Shown: positions 1 to 8,522, counted from the stretch's first letter. The stretch: DNA of 64,000 bases from an uncultured Roseibium sp. (GCF_947499295.1 NZ_CANMNP010000001.1:434001-498000); one strand, 5' to 3'. The notes: generated from the letters alone by a model not told the origin. Numbers and translations are program-made.

Positions 1-555
1 GCGGTCAATATTGTCATTCACTTCCGAGAACAGCTTGCCGAGCGCACCTGCCGTGTGGAAGGCGACAGCAATCATGGCAGGCACCGGACTGGAACCAAGC
101 ACAAAAATCAGAAAGAGCGCGATAATGAGTTCTGGAAAGGCGCGCATGATGTCCATCATGCGGCGCACCACGGGTATGAGCGGTCCCCAGCTGTCGACAT
201 TGCGTGTCGAGGTCATCGCCAGAACCACGGCCATGGCGCCGCCAATCAGAGTGGCAACAGCCGCGATATTGAGCGTTTCCAGCATTGCGGGAACGAAATG
301 CACGATCAGCCCGAAAAAGGCCGGTCCGGCTTCCCATGCCTCAAGAACGATCTCGCCCGGATAATCGAAGAATTTTGTCAGGCCCTGCAAGAAGCCGCCG
401 GAATTCATCTCGTTCGATTTAGAGTATCCGGACATCAGTACGGCAACGACCAGCAGCAGCCCGATCAGGGAGTAAAGCTGGCGTCGTTTGCGCAGTGTCA
501 GGATTTCCTGTTCGAGTGCGGCAACAGCCATTTCAAGATCCTTCGAGGAAGTCAT
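1..555 (-). CDS. phnE: Phosphonate ABC transporter permease PhnE, partial (runs off the left edge)
   Basis: Inner-membrane permease of a phosphonate/phosphate-ester ABC importer. I read 185 codons from an ATG at 555; the C-terminal part lies outside the window. The N-terminus is charged (MTSSKDLEMAVAAL), followed by a hydrophobic segment (YSLIGLLLVVAVLM) and then the start of the permease domain with GLIVHFVPAMLETL and a stretch around IMRAFPELIIALFL, both typical of PhnE. It lies 49 bp downstream of phnD on the same strand, in the order C-D-E that is usual for this system. A second permease may follow outside the window. The family call is firm from residues and context; the substrate (phosphonate, phosphite or phosphate ester) is inferred. 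Confidence 0.9.
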   Translation of the reverse strand, partial: MTSSKDLEMAVAALEQEILTLRKRRQLYSLIGLLLVVAVLMSGYSKSNEMNSGGFLQGLTKFFDYPGEIVLEAWEAGPAFFGLIVHFVPAMLETLNIAAVATLIGGAMAVVLAMTSTRNVDSWGPLIPVVRRMMDIMRAFPELIIALFLIFVLGSSPVPAMIAVAFHTAGALGKLFSEVNDNIDR

Positions 556-560
556 AGAAA

Positions 561-585
561 ACGCAGGCCGGAAACCGGCCCGCGT
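561..585 (-). promoter_or_regulatory. Intercistronic stem-loop between phnD and phnE
   Basis: ACGC-A-GGCCGG, loop AAA, CCGGCC-C-GCGT forms a GC-rich hairpin with one internal mismatch in the 49-bp gap between phnD and phnE. There is no clear U-run on the minus strand. I infer a partial terminator or mRNA-stabilising element that keeps the binding protein more abundant than the permease, as is common in ABC importer operons. Confidence 0.5.
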
Positions 586-604
586 TCGGGTTCAGAAGAA
601 CCGC

Positions 605-1522
605 TTAGTTCTTGTTCTTGGCCTTACGAGCTTCAACAATGTTCACGTAAGCTTCGTGTGTGATCGGCATGAAACCCTTGGTCTCACCGGCAGCGATGTT
701 GTAAGCGCAATCCGGGTCGATAGAGTTCAGGGACGCGATCAGACCGGTCATCTTGATCTTGACGTCTTCCGGCAGTTTCTTGGACAGAACGATCGGGCCT
801 TCCGGGATCACCGGGGACTGCCAGATCTGACGCAGTTCGGTCATGTCGACCAGACCGGCATCGGAAGCCTTGCGCAGAGCGCCGGAGTTGTAACCGTCTT
901 CCCACTCACCGAGGCCGTCAGCCCAGGTCACACCGGCATCGATGTCACCGTTGGAAACAGCAACGATGGTCTGCTCATGGCCACCCGTAAAGACGACGTC
1001 ACCAAAGTATTCGCCAGCCTTCATCGGATAGCCTTCCTGCGGAATGGCGATGGAAGGGATCAAATAACCGGAAGTGGAGTTCGGATCACCAAAGCCGAAA
1101 ACCTTGCCCTTCATGTCTTCGAGCGAATTGATTTCGCTGTCGTTGCGGGCAAATCCGATCGAATAGTAGCCGTAGCCGCCGTCGACATTGACTTTGATGA
1201 GAACCGGATCAACAGCTTCCGGATCAGTCAGGTAAACCTTTGCATAGCTGGAGGCACCGAGCCAGGCCAGGTCGAGATTGCCTCCAAGCAGACCTTCGAT
1301 CACTCCATTATAGTCGGCTGGAGCGAAAAGCTTGACCGGAACACCGAGAAGGTCGGCGGTTTTCTGCTCCAGACACTCATAGGCGCGCAGACGGTCAGAG
1401 GCGTTTTCGCCACCCAGGATGCCGATGCGGAATTCGGTGATTTCTTCAGCACCTGCGACAGATGCATTCAGAGCGATCATGCTGACTGCAGCAAGCGCAG
1501 CAACTTTAGCAACGATTTTCAT
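605..1522 (-). CDS. phnD: Phosphonate ABC transporter, periplasmic binding protein PhnD
   Basis: Periplasmic receptor that captures phosphonates or related phosphorus compounds and delivers them to PhnE. The protein is 305 residues with a clear signal peptide (basic MKIVAK, hydrophobic core, AGA cleavage region before EEITEFRIG). The body has PhnD family features: LAWLGASSYAKV, GKVFGFGDPNSTSGYL and a later DAGVTWADG stretch. A GTG three codons upstream is open, but the ATG at 1522 has GGGGAG nine bases upstream and gives a better signal peptide. It is the second gene of phnC-phnD-phnE, starting 57 bp after phnC ends, and should share the PhoB-type promoter before phnC. Confidence 0.93.
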   Translation of the reverse strand: MKIVAKVAALAAVSMIALNASVAGAEEITEFRIGILGGENASDRLRAYECLEQKTADLLGVPVKLFAPADYNGVIEGLLGGNLDLAWLGASSYAKVYLTDPEAVDPVLIKVNVDGGYGYYSIGFARNDSEINSLEDMKGKVFGFGDPNSTSGYLIPSIAIPQEGYPMKAGEYFGDVVFTGGHEQTIVAVSNGDIDAGVTWADGLGEWEDGYNSGALRKASDAGLVDMTELRQIWQSPVIPEGPIVLSKKLPEDVKIKMTGLIASLNSIDPDCAYNIAAGETKGFMPITHEAYVNIVEARKAKNKN

Positions 1523-1579
1523 GTGGGACACTCCCCGAGAGTTCTCGATCTTGATGACGTTTAAGGGTGTGCAGCCGGT

Positions 1580-2413
1580 TCAGACCGCTGCTGCCGCCGG
1601 GGTCATCGCTCCAGCGGATTCTTTGTCGCCGGCTTTACCGGCATCGATGGCAGTGGAGGTCGCTGCCTCGTTGAAACTTTCATCCGCGCCGTAGATTTCG
1701 CGTGCAACGGTCGTGGTGAGCTCTTCCGGCTTGCCGTCGAACACAATGAAACCGTCACGCATACCGATCACCCGGTCGCAATAGGTGCGTGCTGTGTCGA
1801 GCGTGTGCAGATTGCAGAGGACGATCTTGTTGTCGCGTTCATGGATTTCACGCAGCGCATCCATGACAATCTTGGCGTTCATGGGATCAAGCGAGGCAAT
1901 CGGCTCATCAGCCAGAAACATGTACGGGTCTTGCATGAGCGCTCTGGCGATGGCGACGCGCTGCTGCTGACCACCGGACAGTTCTTCAGCCCGTTTGGTC
2001 GCCTCCTGGGCGATGCCCAGACGGTCCAGGGCCGCAAGCGCAGTATTCACATCGCTCGCGCTGAAAACATTGAACAGGCTTTTCAAAGTGCCGTGCCCGT
2101 TAAGGCGGCCCAGCATTACATTGGTGCAGACATCAAGACGCGGAACCAGATTGAACTGCTGAAACACCATGGCGCAATCACGCTGCCAACGGCGCATCAT
2201 GCCGCCCCGAAGGCCAAGGATGTCGCGGCCGTCAAACAGAATATGGCCGGACGTTGCCGGGGTCAGCCGGTTTATCATGCGAAGCAAGGTCGATTTCCCC
2301 GCACCGGAGCGACCAATGATGCCGACCATTTGCGGCTCATCGATATTAAAGCTGACCTTGTTGACAGCGGTCCGAGACCCGAAGGTCTTGGTAACTTCCT
2401 GAAACTGAATCAC
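1580..2413 (-). CDS. phnC: Phosphonate ABC transporter ATP-binding protein PhnC
   Basis: Cytoplasmic ATPase that powers the phosphonate importer. The 277 residues contain Walker A GRSGAGKS (34-41), Q-loop VFQQFNLV (about 83-90), signature LSGGQQQR (145-152) and Walker B running into DEPIASLDP (about 168-176). The C-terminal 40 residues are Ala-rich and not conserved in the family. It is the first gene of the minus-strand phn operon; the upstream region carries PhoB-box repeats, which supports phosphate-starvation control. Assignment as PhnC and not a general polar amino-acid ATPase rests on the adjacent phnD and phnE. Confidence 0.93.
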   Translation of the reverse strand: MIQFQEVTKTFGSRTAVNKVSFNIDEPQMVGIIGRSGAGKSTLLRMINRLTPATSGHILFDGRDILGLRGGMMRRWQRDCAMVFQQFNLVPRLDVCTNVMLGRLNGHGTLKSLFNVFSASDVNTALAALDRLGIAQEATKRAEELSGGQQQRVAIARALMQDPYMFLADEPIASLDPMNAKIVMDALREIHERDNKIVLCNLHTLDTARTYCDRVIGMRDGFIVFDGKPEELTTTVAREIYGADESFNEAATSTAIDAGKAGDKESAGAMTPAAAAV

Positions 2414-2469
2414 GCGCCGACCCTGTTGGTTTTGTCCTGTGGTGCCCGGCGCACAAGAGCCACTGGATC

Positions 2470-2530
2470 ATTACAAAGGGATGACAGCTGTTTGACTGTA
2501 ACGTCAAAGATTTATGACAGATCAATGACA
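2470..2530 (-). promoter_or_regulatory. PhoB box and promoter for phnCDE
   Basis: Read on the minus strand, TGTCAT occurs at 2530-2525, 2519-2514 and 2486-2481, and the intervening positions (2508-2503 and 2497-2492) hold degenerate copies, so five units sit on an exact 11-bp period. The known Pho box is a direct repeat of CTGTCAT-type 7-mers with 11-bp spacing. A TGTAAT hexamer at 2475-2470 is a plausible -10 element just downstream. It lies 57-117 bp upstream of the phnC start. The repeat is seen directly; PhoB binding is inferred. Confidence 0.75.
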
Positions 2531-2717
2531 TACATGATCGATCAACGCTCAATCACACGCAACTCCCTGAAAACCCGTAATAGGCTCAATCCCTTCGTGC
2601 TTTGGCCAGCGCTGGCGGAGAGTGACTGCTTTTTGGGGAAACCGTTTGCTCGGAGCGAAAAATCCCTGAGCAAACATCAGTCCAGTTTTGAAAATCGGCC
2701 AGCAGGAAAACAAAAAG

Positions 2718-2745
2718 GGTCATGGCAATGTCATCAAACCGTCAC
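2718..2745 (+). promoter_or_regulatory. Second PhoB-box-like repeat facing the hexapeptide transferase gene
   Basis: On the plus strand GGTCAT (2718), TGTCAT (2729) and CGTCAC (2740) are spaced by exactly 11 bp and point toward the gene starting at 2808. This is weaker than the opposite repeat because only the middle copy is a perfect match. It would place the hexapeptide protein in the same phosphate-starvation regulon as phnCDE. Confidence 0.5.
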
Positions 2746-2807
2746 CAAGACCTGTTGCGCAAAGACTAAACCGGGTCCTCAACCACCCTTGAGCCGATGG
2801 AGATAAA

Positions 2808-3434
2808 ATGTCCGCTCCCACCCAGAAACAGTCCCTGAACGAGGCCCCGAACGTTCATCCCGAAGCGAATGTCACCAATTGCGAACTTGGCATATGGACG
2901 GAAGTTGGGGCGCGGACAGAAATGCGCGAAAGCCAAATGAATGACTACTCCTACATCGTTCAAGAAGGAGATGTCGTCTGGACTACTATTGGCAAGTTTT
3001 GCTCCATTGCACGCCGCGTGCGCATCAATCCCGGCAATCATGCGACCTGGCGTGCTTCACAACATCACTTCACTTATCGCGCGGCAGCTTACGGACTTGG
3101 CGAGGACGATGCCGAATTCTTTGAATGGCGAAAGAACGACTGGGTCACCATCGGGCATGATGTTTGGATCGGTCACAATGCCACGGTTCTGGCCGGCGTT
3201 CATGTTGGCACCGGTGCCATCATTGCGGCGGGTGCCGTAGTCGCCAAGGATGTGCCCCCTTACACGGTGGTAGGCGGCGTCGCCGCAAAACCGATTAAAC
3301 AACGTTTTTCGGAGACCCAGGCCGACGCTCTGATGGAAATTGCCTGGTGGGACTGGAACCATGAAACGCTGAAGCAGCGCTTGCCGGATTTCCGAAAGCT
3401 GGCAATAGATGCCTTTATTGAAAAATATCGATAG
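2808..3434 (+). CDS. Phosphonate-metabolism-type hexapeptide-repeat acetyltransferase
   Basis: 208-residue left-handed beta-helix acyltransferase of the family found in phosphonate gene clusters (chloramphenicol/virginiamycin acetyltransferase-like fold). Visible signs are [19 protein letters not shown] followed by imperfect hexapeptides such as [17 protein letters not shown], and the classic [26 protein letters not shown], then [13 protein letters not shown]. The start ATG has GGAG six bases upstream. It is divergent from phnCDE with a PhoB-box-like element on each side. In other bacteria this protein accompanies C-P lyase genes; no C-P lyase gene lies in this window. The acyl acceptor is unknown; acetylation of aminoalkylphosphonates is one possibility. 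Confidence 0.85.
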   Translation: MSAPTQKQSLNEAPNVHPEANVTNCELGIWTEVGARTEMRESQMNDYSYIVQEGDVVWTTIGKFCSIARRVRINPGNHATWRASQHHFTYRAAAYGLGEDDAEFFEWRKNDWVTIGHDVWIGHNATVLAGVHVGTGAIIAAGAVVAKDVPPYTVVGGVAAKPIKQRFSETQADALMEIAWWDWNHETLKQRLPDFRKLAIDAFIEKYR

Positions 3435-3512
3435 GTCTCTTCGAAAAAAACCATATTGAATGCCTCCCCTGCCGGTGCTTTTGTGAACGGCAAACTAAAT
3501 TGGAGGCACTTG

Positions 3513-3950
3513 ATGGCGACACGAACTGCGACCTGCCGATGCGGGCAATTGCGCGCCGAATGCGAGGGTGATCCGGTGCGCATCTCGGCTTGCCATTGCC
3601 TCGAATGCCAGAAAAGAACTGGCAGCGTGTTCGCTGTTCAGGCCCGCTGGCCTGACGATAGAGTGTTACTTGCGGGAGACTACTCCGAATGGCAGCGGGA
3701 ATGTGACAGTGAGCATGTGGCGACTTACCGGTTCTGCCCCAAATGTGGTTCCACACTTGCGTTCGTGATTGAAGGCTGGCCCGGCGTCATCGCAATTCCG
3801 GTGGGCGCATTTGCAGATCCCGAGTTTCCGTCACCTCGCTTTTCGGTTTACGAGCACCGAAAACATGCCTGGGTTACGGTGCCAGGCGACAATGTCGAGC
3901 ATTCGTCAGACCCTTCGATCGCTTTTACGCAGGGCGAACTCAGAAAATGA
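3513..3950 (+). CDS. GFA-family (CENP-V/GFA domain) zinc protein
   Basis: 145-residue protein of the glutathione-dependent formaldehyde-activating (GFA) family. It shows the three cysteine clusters of the fold: CRCGQLR near the N-terminus, CHCLECQKRTGS (about 27-38) and FCPKCGSTLAF (about 74-84), which together bind structural and catalytic zinc. Start chosen at the ATG at 3513 because GGAGG lies seven bases upstream; an upstream ATG at 3456 lacks a ribosome site. It overlaps the next gene by 4 bp (ATGA), so the two are translationally coupled. Formaldehyde activation itself is shown for few members, so the substrate is open. Confidence 0.85.
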   Translation: MATRTATCRCGQLRAECEGDPVRISACHCLECQKRTGSVFAVQARWPDDRVLLAGDYSEWQRECDSEHVATYRFCPKCGSTLAFVIEGWPGVIAIPVGAFADPEFPSPRFSVYEHRKHAWVTVPGDNVEHSSDPSIAFTQGELRK

Positions 3951-4369
3951 GTGAGCTTGACCCCGGTTCAATGCAACACACCCAAACCACAGTTGGCGCC
4001 AGCCTCAACCGTATCATCCTCTATGCGCGCGACGTCGATATCAGTGCATGCTTTTATTCATTCTTTTTCGGCTTCAAGGTTGTGAGAACTCCAACGGACC
4101 GATTGACCGAACTCGTGCCGGAAAATGGGGGAGCGCACTTGCTGCTTCACCGGGCCGGTAAGGCTCAAAAGCTCGGCCAGGCGTCCGTCAAACTTGTCTT
4201 CGATGTCGAAGACGTGCAGGCCTTTCGCAAAGAGGCCAACAAGAAGGGGTTGAAGTTCGGTCCCGTTCACAAGGCTGACGGCTATTCATATTCAAACGCC
4301 AAAGATCCGGATGGAAACTCCGTTCAAGTATCCAGCCGTGCATACCGGGACCAGAACAAAGGCAAGTAG
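3947..4369 (+). CDS. VOC (glyoxalase/bleomycin-resistance) superfamily protein
   Basis: 140-residue vicinal-oxygen-chelate protein. SLNRIILYARDVDISACFYSFFFGFKVV is the first beta-alpha-beta unit, and KLVFDVEDVQAFRKEANKKGLKFG followed by AKDPDGNSVQVSSR is the second, with the usual DPDGN turn. It starts inside the stop codon of the GFA gene (ATGA), which implies one transcript and perhaps a shared role in aldehyde or glutathione-adduct chemistry. Metal ligands typical of glyoxalase I are not all evident, so an isomerase or lyase assignment is not justified. Confidence 0.8.
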   Translation: MSELDPGSMQHTQTTVGASLNRIILYARDVDISACFYSFFFGFKVVRTPTDRLTELVPENGGAHLLLHRAGKAQKLGQASVKLVFDVEDVQAFRKEANKKGLKFGPVHKADGYSYSNAKDPDGNSVQVSSRAYRDQNKGK

Positions 4370-4408
4370 GCCTCCCTTTTCTGGCCGATAGCCTGTAACC
4401 TTTGCCGC

Positions 4409-4981
4409 ATGAAAAACGTTCCGGCCGTTATTCCTTCCAGCTTGGGTTTGTCGCTGCGTCGTTGGCGAGTGCTGAACCGCATCAAACAAGACGTTCTGGC
4501 ACACGAGCTGGGTGTTTCTCAAAGCCGAATTTCACGATGGGAAAGCGGTAAATCGCACCCAAACCACAAAGACTGCCTCAGGATTACAACGCTTCTGCGC
4601 GCTCGAGCGGACAGCGCGGCCGACAATGCGCTTCTGCATTTGGTGTCCCGGTCGAGCGACCCGGTCCACCTTGTCTGCGATCTCACCCACCGGCTTCTGG
4701 CCATGTCGCCTGCACGGGAGCGGGAATGGCGCGCGCCCGTCTCGGAGTTTCTCCACCGTCCGCTCTGGCGCTTTGCGACAGATGAAATTCGCGATGTTGA
4801 GCACCAGCTGGCCGACCTTGGCTGGTTCGAACCGCGCAACGATGACATCATCTATTGGACCGAAGCTGCCGTATTTCCGGAAATGTCCATTCCGGAAAGC
4901 CAGATCCGGATTTCTAGACTTCAGTTGTCAGACGGCAGTTTCGCGCGGCTTGTCAGAGAAGAAACGGCCAGAGCTGCATAA
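4409..4981 (+). CDS. XRE-family helix-turn-helix regulator
   Basis: 190-residue protein with an N-terminal Cro/C1-type helix-turn-helix: LGLSLRRWRVLNRIKQDVLAHELGVSQSRISRWESG (about 12-47). The region after about residue 75 has no repeats or domain that I can name; it includes the run DEIRDVEHQLADLGWFEP, possibly an effector or PAS-like fold. It begins 39 bp after the VOC gene with no clear Shine-Dalgarno, so the start is the first ATG by default. It may regulate this small cluster, but no operator is evident. Confidence 0.75.
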   Translation: MKNVPAVIPSSLGLSLRRWRVLNRIKQDVLAHELGVSQSRISRWESGKSHPNHKDCLRITTLLRARADSAADNALLHLVSRSSDPVHLVCDLTHRLLAMSPAREREWRAPVSEFLHRPLWRFATDEIRDVEHQLADLGWFEPRNDDIIYWTEAAVFPEMSIPESQIRISRLQLSDGSFARLVREETARAA

Positions 4982-5029
4982 ATTATTCAGGCTCTCGTTG
5001 GGACCGGTGTACAGCGCTAAACTGTGGGT

Positions 5030-5668
5030 ATGACCGATCGAACCAACACAGCCAACACAAATTCAAGTCTTGCCCGGATGGATACCGACCGACTGTCGGG
5101 TCTTCTGTCATTTCTCCAGGCCGCAGAGCAATTGAAAGACACGTTGCGGTCAGGCACCACGCGAGAGAAACGACCTGAAAGCACAGCGGAACACACCTGG
5201 CGGCTCGCACTCATGATACTGATTTTCGAGCGAGAGCTTGAAGGGATCGATTTTCAAAGACTGCTTAAACTCTGCCTCATCCATGACCTGGGCGAAGCTA
5301 TTTCCGGGGACGTGCCAGCCCCGTCCCAAAGGCAGGATGACGATAGACAGGAGCGGGAGCGGCGCGACTTTGAAACGCTCTGTGCGCCGCTACCGGAAGA
5401 CGTGCGCGACCATTTGATGGCGCTTTGGTCGGAATATGCGGCAGCAATGACCACCGAGGCACAATTGGCAAAGGCATTCGACAAGCTGGAGACCATGCTT
5501 CAGCATCTCCTGATGCCCCCGGGAGACGTGATCTTTTATGAATTCAATCTGACGTACGGTCGTGACCGCACGGATTTTTCTCCGCTCACCCGGCAAATTC
5601 GAGATTTGGTGGATAAAGGCACACGCCAGATAATGGAAGATCTGCAAAAACCGGCATCCGATACCTGA
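5030..5668 (+). CDS. HD-domain hydrolase (YfbR/HDDC2-like nucleotidase family)
   Basis: About 212 residues with the HD phosphohydrolase metal-binding pattern: ESTAEHTWRLALM (first His), CLIHDLGEAISGD (HD doublet and following Glu), and AKAFDKLETMLQHLL with the closing Asp. This arrangement matches HD-domain 5'-deoxynucleotidases of the YfbR/HDDC2 group, which dephosphorylate deoxynucleoside monophosphates; specificity here is inferred. ATG at 5030 is used; a GTG two codons earlier is also possible. It follows the XRE gene by about 50 bp on the same strand. Confidence 0.8.
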   Translation: MTDRTNTANTNSSLARMDTDRLSGLLSFLQAAEQLKDTLRSGTTREKRPESTAEHTWRLALMILIFERELEGIDFQRLLKLCLIHDLGEAISGDVPAPSQRQDDDRQERERRDFETLCAPLPEDVRDHLMALWSEYAAAMTTEAQLAKAFDKLETMLQHLLMPPGDVIFYEFNLTYGRDRTDFSPLTRQIRDLVDKGTRQIMEDLQKPASDT

Positions 5669-5796
5669 ATGGACTTTGCAGGACAGGAAGTCTTCGCGAG
5701 CGAACCCAAGCATTTCTGGGGCTTGGACAACTGGATTGTGGCCCCTTAAGCTCATGTGAAAGGATCGATTGACCCTCACATCCGGAGAAAAAAGAC

Positions 5797-6162
5797 ATGT
5801 ATTCAATCCTGCCCCGCAGCCTGGGCCCTGTCCTGGGTGTCGAGATATCCGGAAAAATAGACATCGCTCAAGAAAAAGAGCTGATCGCCAAGGCCGAAGA
5901 ACTGATCGAGATACATGACAAGATCAACATACTTGTCACCCTTGGTGATCACGTCGGCACCTCGTTTGAGGCAGTTGCTGCCGACATCAAATGGATGCTC
6001 ACTCACTTGGCACATCTCAACAAAATCGCCATCGTGACGGATAGCAAACTGCTTGCAACCCTAGTTGCCGTTGATGCGACCTTTGCCAAGCTGGTCGGGA
6101 TCGAAGAAAAACATTTCGACAGAAATGAAATTGAAATCGCCTGGCATTGGATTGAAAGCTAA
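5797..6162 (+). CDS. SpoIIAA/STAS-like small protein
   Basis: 121-residue single-domain protein of the SpoIIAA-like family. It has a short strand (VLGVEISGKI), a long amphipathic helix (EKELIAKAEELIEIHDKINILVTL), the loop containing FEAVAADIKWMLTHL, then KIAIVTDSKLL and a C-terminal helix. These proteins bind small ligands or take part in regulation; many are of unknown function. GGAG lies ten bases before the ATG. It is convergent with the amidotransferase gene and their stop codons overlap (shared CTAA at 6159-6162). Confidence 0.8.
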   Translation: MYSILPRSLGPVLGVEISGKIDIAQEKELIAKAEELIEIHDKINILVTLGDHVGTSFEAVAADIKWMLTHLAHLNKIAIVTDSKLLATLVAVDATFAKLVGIEEKHFDRNEIEIAWHWIES

Positions 6163-6956
6163 CCGGCGGCGACTTCGGCGAGTTCCTCGTCGCTCACGAA
6201 CGCCATCTCGGTGACTGTTCCATTTTTCACTTCGATCATGTGTCCCTGCTGAACTTCAACCCAGCAGTTTGGTGCTTCATCAAGTGGTTCGGAAACAACC
6301 ATGACCCCGTCCGAGAATTTTCGGTAAAAAAGGGTCGGGGCAAATCGATCCGATGCATAGCGTGCCGCATAGAGTGTTTCGCCGTTCGACCAGGCGGATG
6401 CAAACCGCATATGCGGAGCGGTTCCGGCATATTTGGAAACCGCTTCAGCTTCGCTCACTGTTCGCGCCATTGCGGCTCGAGGGTGCAATTTCAAACCATA
6501 GGCCAAAGCGATCAGAAACAGGCTTTCGCTGTCAGTGCCCCCTGCCCTGTGGCGGTAAAGGTCATCGGGGATCATGTTGTCCAGACGCCGCCTCACGGTG
6601 TCGTATCCGCCGACCTGGCCATTGTGCATGAACGTCCAGCGCTCAAAGGTGTAGGGATGGCAATTGTCGCGCGTGGTCGCCGTGCCTGTCGACGCGCGCA
6701 CATGGGCCAGAAAGTGTCCGGAGCGAACGTGACGGGCGATCTGAAGAAGGTTCGGATCCGACCAGGCCGGGCGCACGTCCTTATAGAGACATGGCGTTTC
6801 ACGGTCACCATACCAGGCGACTCCGAACCCGTCCGCATTGACCGCCGTCTTACAAGAAAGCGCATTCCGGCTTTGATCGATGAGGGAATGCTGCGGGTCG
6901 CAAATCACTTCCTCCAGATATTTGGGAGCTCCACTCCAAGCGGCCCAGCGACACAT
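6159..6956 (-). CDS. Class II glutamine amidotransferase, EgtC-like
   Basis: 265-residue Ntn-type hydrolase whose catalytic cysteine is residue 2 (MCRWAAWSGAPKYL), exposed after Met removal. Other landmarks are NADGFGVAWYG (about 40-50), HVRASTGTATTRDNCHPY and the FMHNGQVGGYDTVRR oxyanion loop, then GGTDSESLF. The opening MCRxxAWxGAP resembles EgtC, the gamma-glutamyl hydrolase of ergothioneine synthesis in mycobacteria, more than generic YafJ. The start at 6956 is fixed by the Met-Cys requirement and by AAAGGAG five bases upstream. It begins 10 bp after the PLP enzyme gene, so the two are co-transcribed. egtB and egtD lie 20 kb away; a part in that pathway is inference. Confidence 0.8.
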   Translation of the reverse strand: MCRWAAWSGAPKYLEEVICDPQHSLIDQSRNALSCKTAVNADGFGVAWYGDRETPCLYKDVRPAWSDPNLLQIARHVRSGHFLAHVRASTGTATTRDNCHPYTFERWTFMHNGQVGGYDTVRRRLDNMIPDDLYRHRAGGTDSESLFLIALAYGLKLHPRAAMARTVSEAEAVSKYAGTAPHMRFASAWSNGETLYAARYASDRFAPTLFYRKFSDGVMVVSEPLDEAPNCWVEVQQGHMIEVKNGTVTEMAFVSDEELAEVAAG

Positions 6957-6966
6957 ATGGTCTCCT

Positions 6967-8433
6967 TTAAGCGGCGTCCCGCACAGCGTTGAAGCGCGCG
7001 GTGGTCGTGTCACAGTTATAAGAGTCAGCGGCCGGGTAAGGATTGAGTGCCAGTTCCTCAACTGCTGCGATGATTGCGTCAGTCTTTTCGTCACTCATCA
7101 GCACGGAAAAGTTGAGTCTTGTCCAGCCCGGCTTTTTAAGTTCTTCACCGGACAGAATACCTGCTCTCAGCATTTCCGACTCGTCCCTGTCTATGCCCAA
7201 GAGGCGGTGGGCATAAGGTCCGGCACAGGCGCAGCCTCCACGTGCCTGAATACCGTAAAGATCAGACAGCATCCTTGTAATCAGTTGCTGGTGGATATAG
7301 CCACCACGTTCGGTATCCCTGATGCGGAAGGAAAAAATTGGAAGCGTGTGCCTCGCGTTCGGATTTCCCAGAATTTCAATCGCCGGATTGTGCTGCCAGG
7401 CCGAAAGCGCTTTCGCGCGCGCCACCGCATTGCGCTCATCCATGCAGCTCTGCCCGATTGCCTCTTTGACGAGAAAGGCAAGCGCTGCACGAATGTCTCC
7501 CACCACATTGGGCGTTCCGGCTTCTTCGCGGACTGCAATTTCCTCGCAGTAATCGTGTTGCCAGGGAGATACGAAACGAACCGTACCACCACCTGGAAAA
7601 ACAGGCGTGCCCAGCGAGACTGCAGCCTTGCGCACGATCATCACACCAGAGGCTGCGGGGCCACCAATGAATTTATGCGGTGAAACCACCACGGCGTCTA
7701 TCTGCGTTTCCTGCCCGGCTTTGACGTCGATCGGAAGGTACGGTCCTGAACCTGCGCAGTCCCAGACACTGAGCGCGCCGTATTTCTTTAGGACACGTGT
7801 GACCGCGTCGCTATCGGTCACAATACCGGTGACATTTGACATCATTGAAAAGGCACCGACGATCAACCGGTCCGATCCCGCGTTTTTCAGCAAGGTTTCC
7901 AGCTCATGGAGGTCCGGACCGCCATCTTCAGCTTCAGAAACCTCGACCACCTCAGCTCCGCTTTCGCGCCAAGGTAAAATGTCTGAGTGATGTTCATAGG
8001 GGCCGATGACGACCAGCGGACGATGACCTTCTTGGACCGCAGCTGACACGCCGAGAAGATGGACCAGCCTGTTCAAACCGGCCGTTGCACCCGAACCGCA
8101 AAAAACGGTGGCATACTGTTCATTCGCGCCGCAAATCCTCGCGATTTCAGAGCGTGCTGCACCACGCATACGTGTCATGGCGCTGCCACAATACGACGCT
8201 TCTGTATGAGAATTGGCGTAGACCGGCAGTATCTCTTCAAGGACGAAATCCTCGATCTGACGCAAAGCGCGCCCGGACGCGACATAGTCGGCATAGATCA
8301 TTTCCCGTTCGCCGAACGGGCCTGCAATGGTTGTCCCTTCGCCAATCAGACCTGCCCGAAGCCGATCCATGAGGTCGTCACCCTTGAGTTCGTTCTTGAA
8401 GCAATCGAGCGCCGAATCGCTTGTTTGGGTCAT
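6967..8433 (-). CDS. Class V aminotransferase-fold PLP enzyme (cysteine desulfurase-like)
   Basis: 488-residue fold-type I PLP enzyme. The PLP lysine is Lys254 in VVVSPHKFIGGPAA; the aspartate pairing with the pyridine ring is in SVWDCAGSG (about 225). A cysteine-rich loop RGGCACAGPYAHRLLG (399-412) sits where SufS/NifS enzymes carry the persulfide cysteine. It is longer than typical SufS (about 410 residues) and lies outside any suf or isc operon. ATG at 8433 has GGAG seven bases upstream. It shares a transcript with the EgtC-like gene and is divergent from an Lrp-type regulator. It could be a C-S lyase (EgtE-like), a desulfurase or an epimerase; the sequence alone does not decide. Confidence 0.8.
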   Translation of the reverse strand: MTQTSDSALDCFKNELKGDDLMDRLRAGLIGEGTTIAGPFGEREMIYADYVASGRALRQIEDFVLEEILPVYANSHTEASYCGSAMTRMRGAARSEIARICGANEQYATVFCGSGATAGLNRLVHLLGVSAAVQEGHRPLVVIGPYEHHSDILPWRESGAEVVEVSEAEDGGPDLHELETLLKNAGSDRLIVGAFSMMSNVTGIVTDSDAVTRVLKKYGALSVWDCAGSGPYLPIDVKAGQETQIDAVVVSPHKFIGGPAASGVMIVRKAAVSLGTPVFPGGGTVRFVSPWQHDYCEEIAVREEAGTPNVVGDIRAALAFLVKEAIGQSCMDERNAVARAKALSAWQHNPAIEILGNPNARHTLPIFSFRIRDTERGGYIHQQLITRMLSDLYGIQARGGCACAGPYAHRLLGIDRDESEMLRAGILSGEELKKPGWTRLNFSVLMSDEKTDAIIAAVEELALNPYPAADSYNCDTTTARFNAVRDAA

Positions 8434-8522
8434 TATGTGCTCCGAATCCGATTTCTCAGATCATACGACCCATCAAGGTTTGGTTTCTTCACCTAATGAG
8501 ATTGTTTTTCTGCTTATTTTGT

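Noticed and set aside
2605..2616. GCCAGCGCTGGC palindrome in the phn intergenic region
   Set aside because: Perfect but GC-rich, isolated and without a T-run or a second copy; may be chance, whereas the 11-bp PhoB repeats explain control here.
1805..2806. 333-codon plus-strand frame antisense to phnC and through the phn promoter
   Set aside because: It covers phnC motifs on the other strand and the PhoB repeats; no ribosome site or family resemblance.
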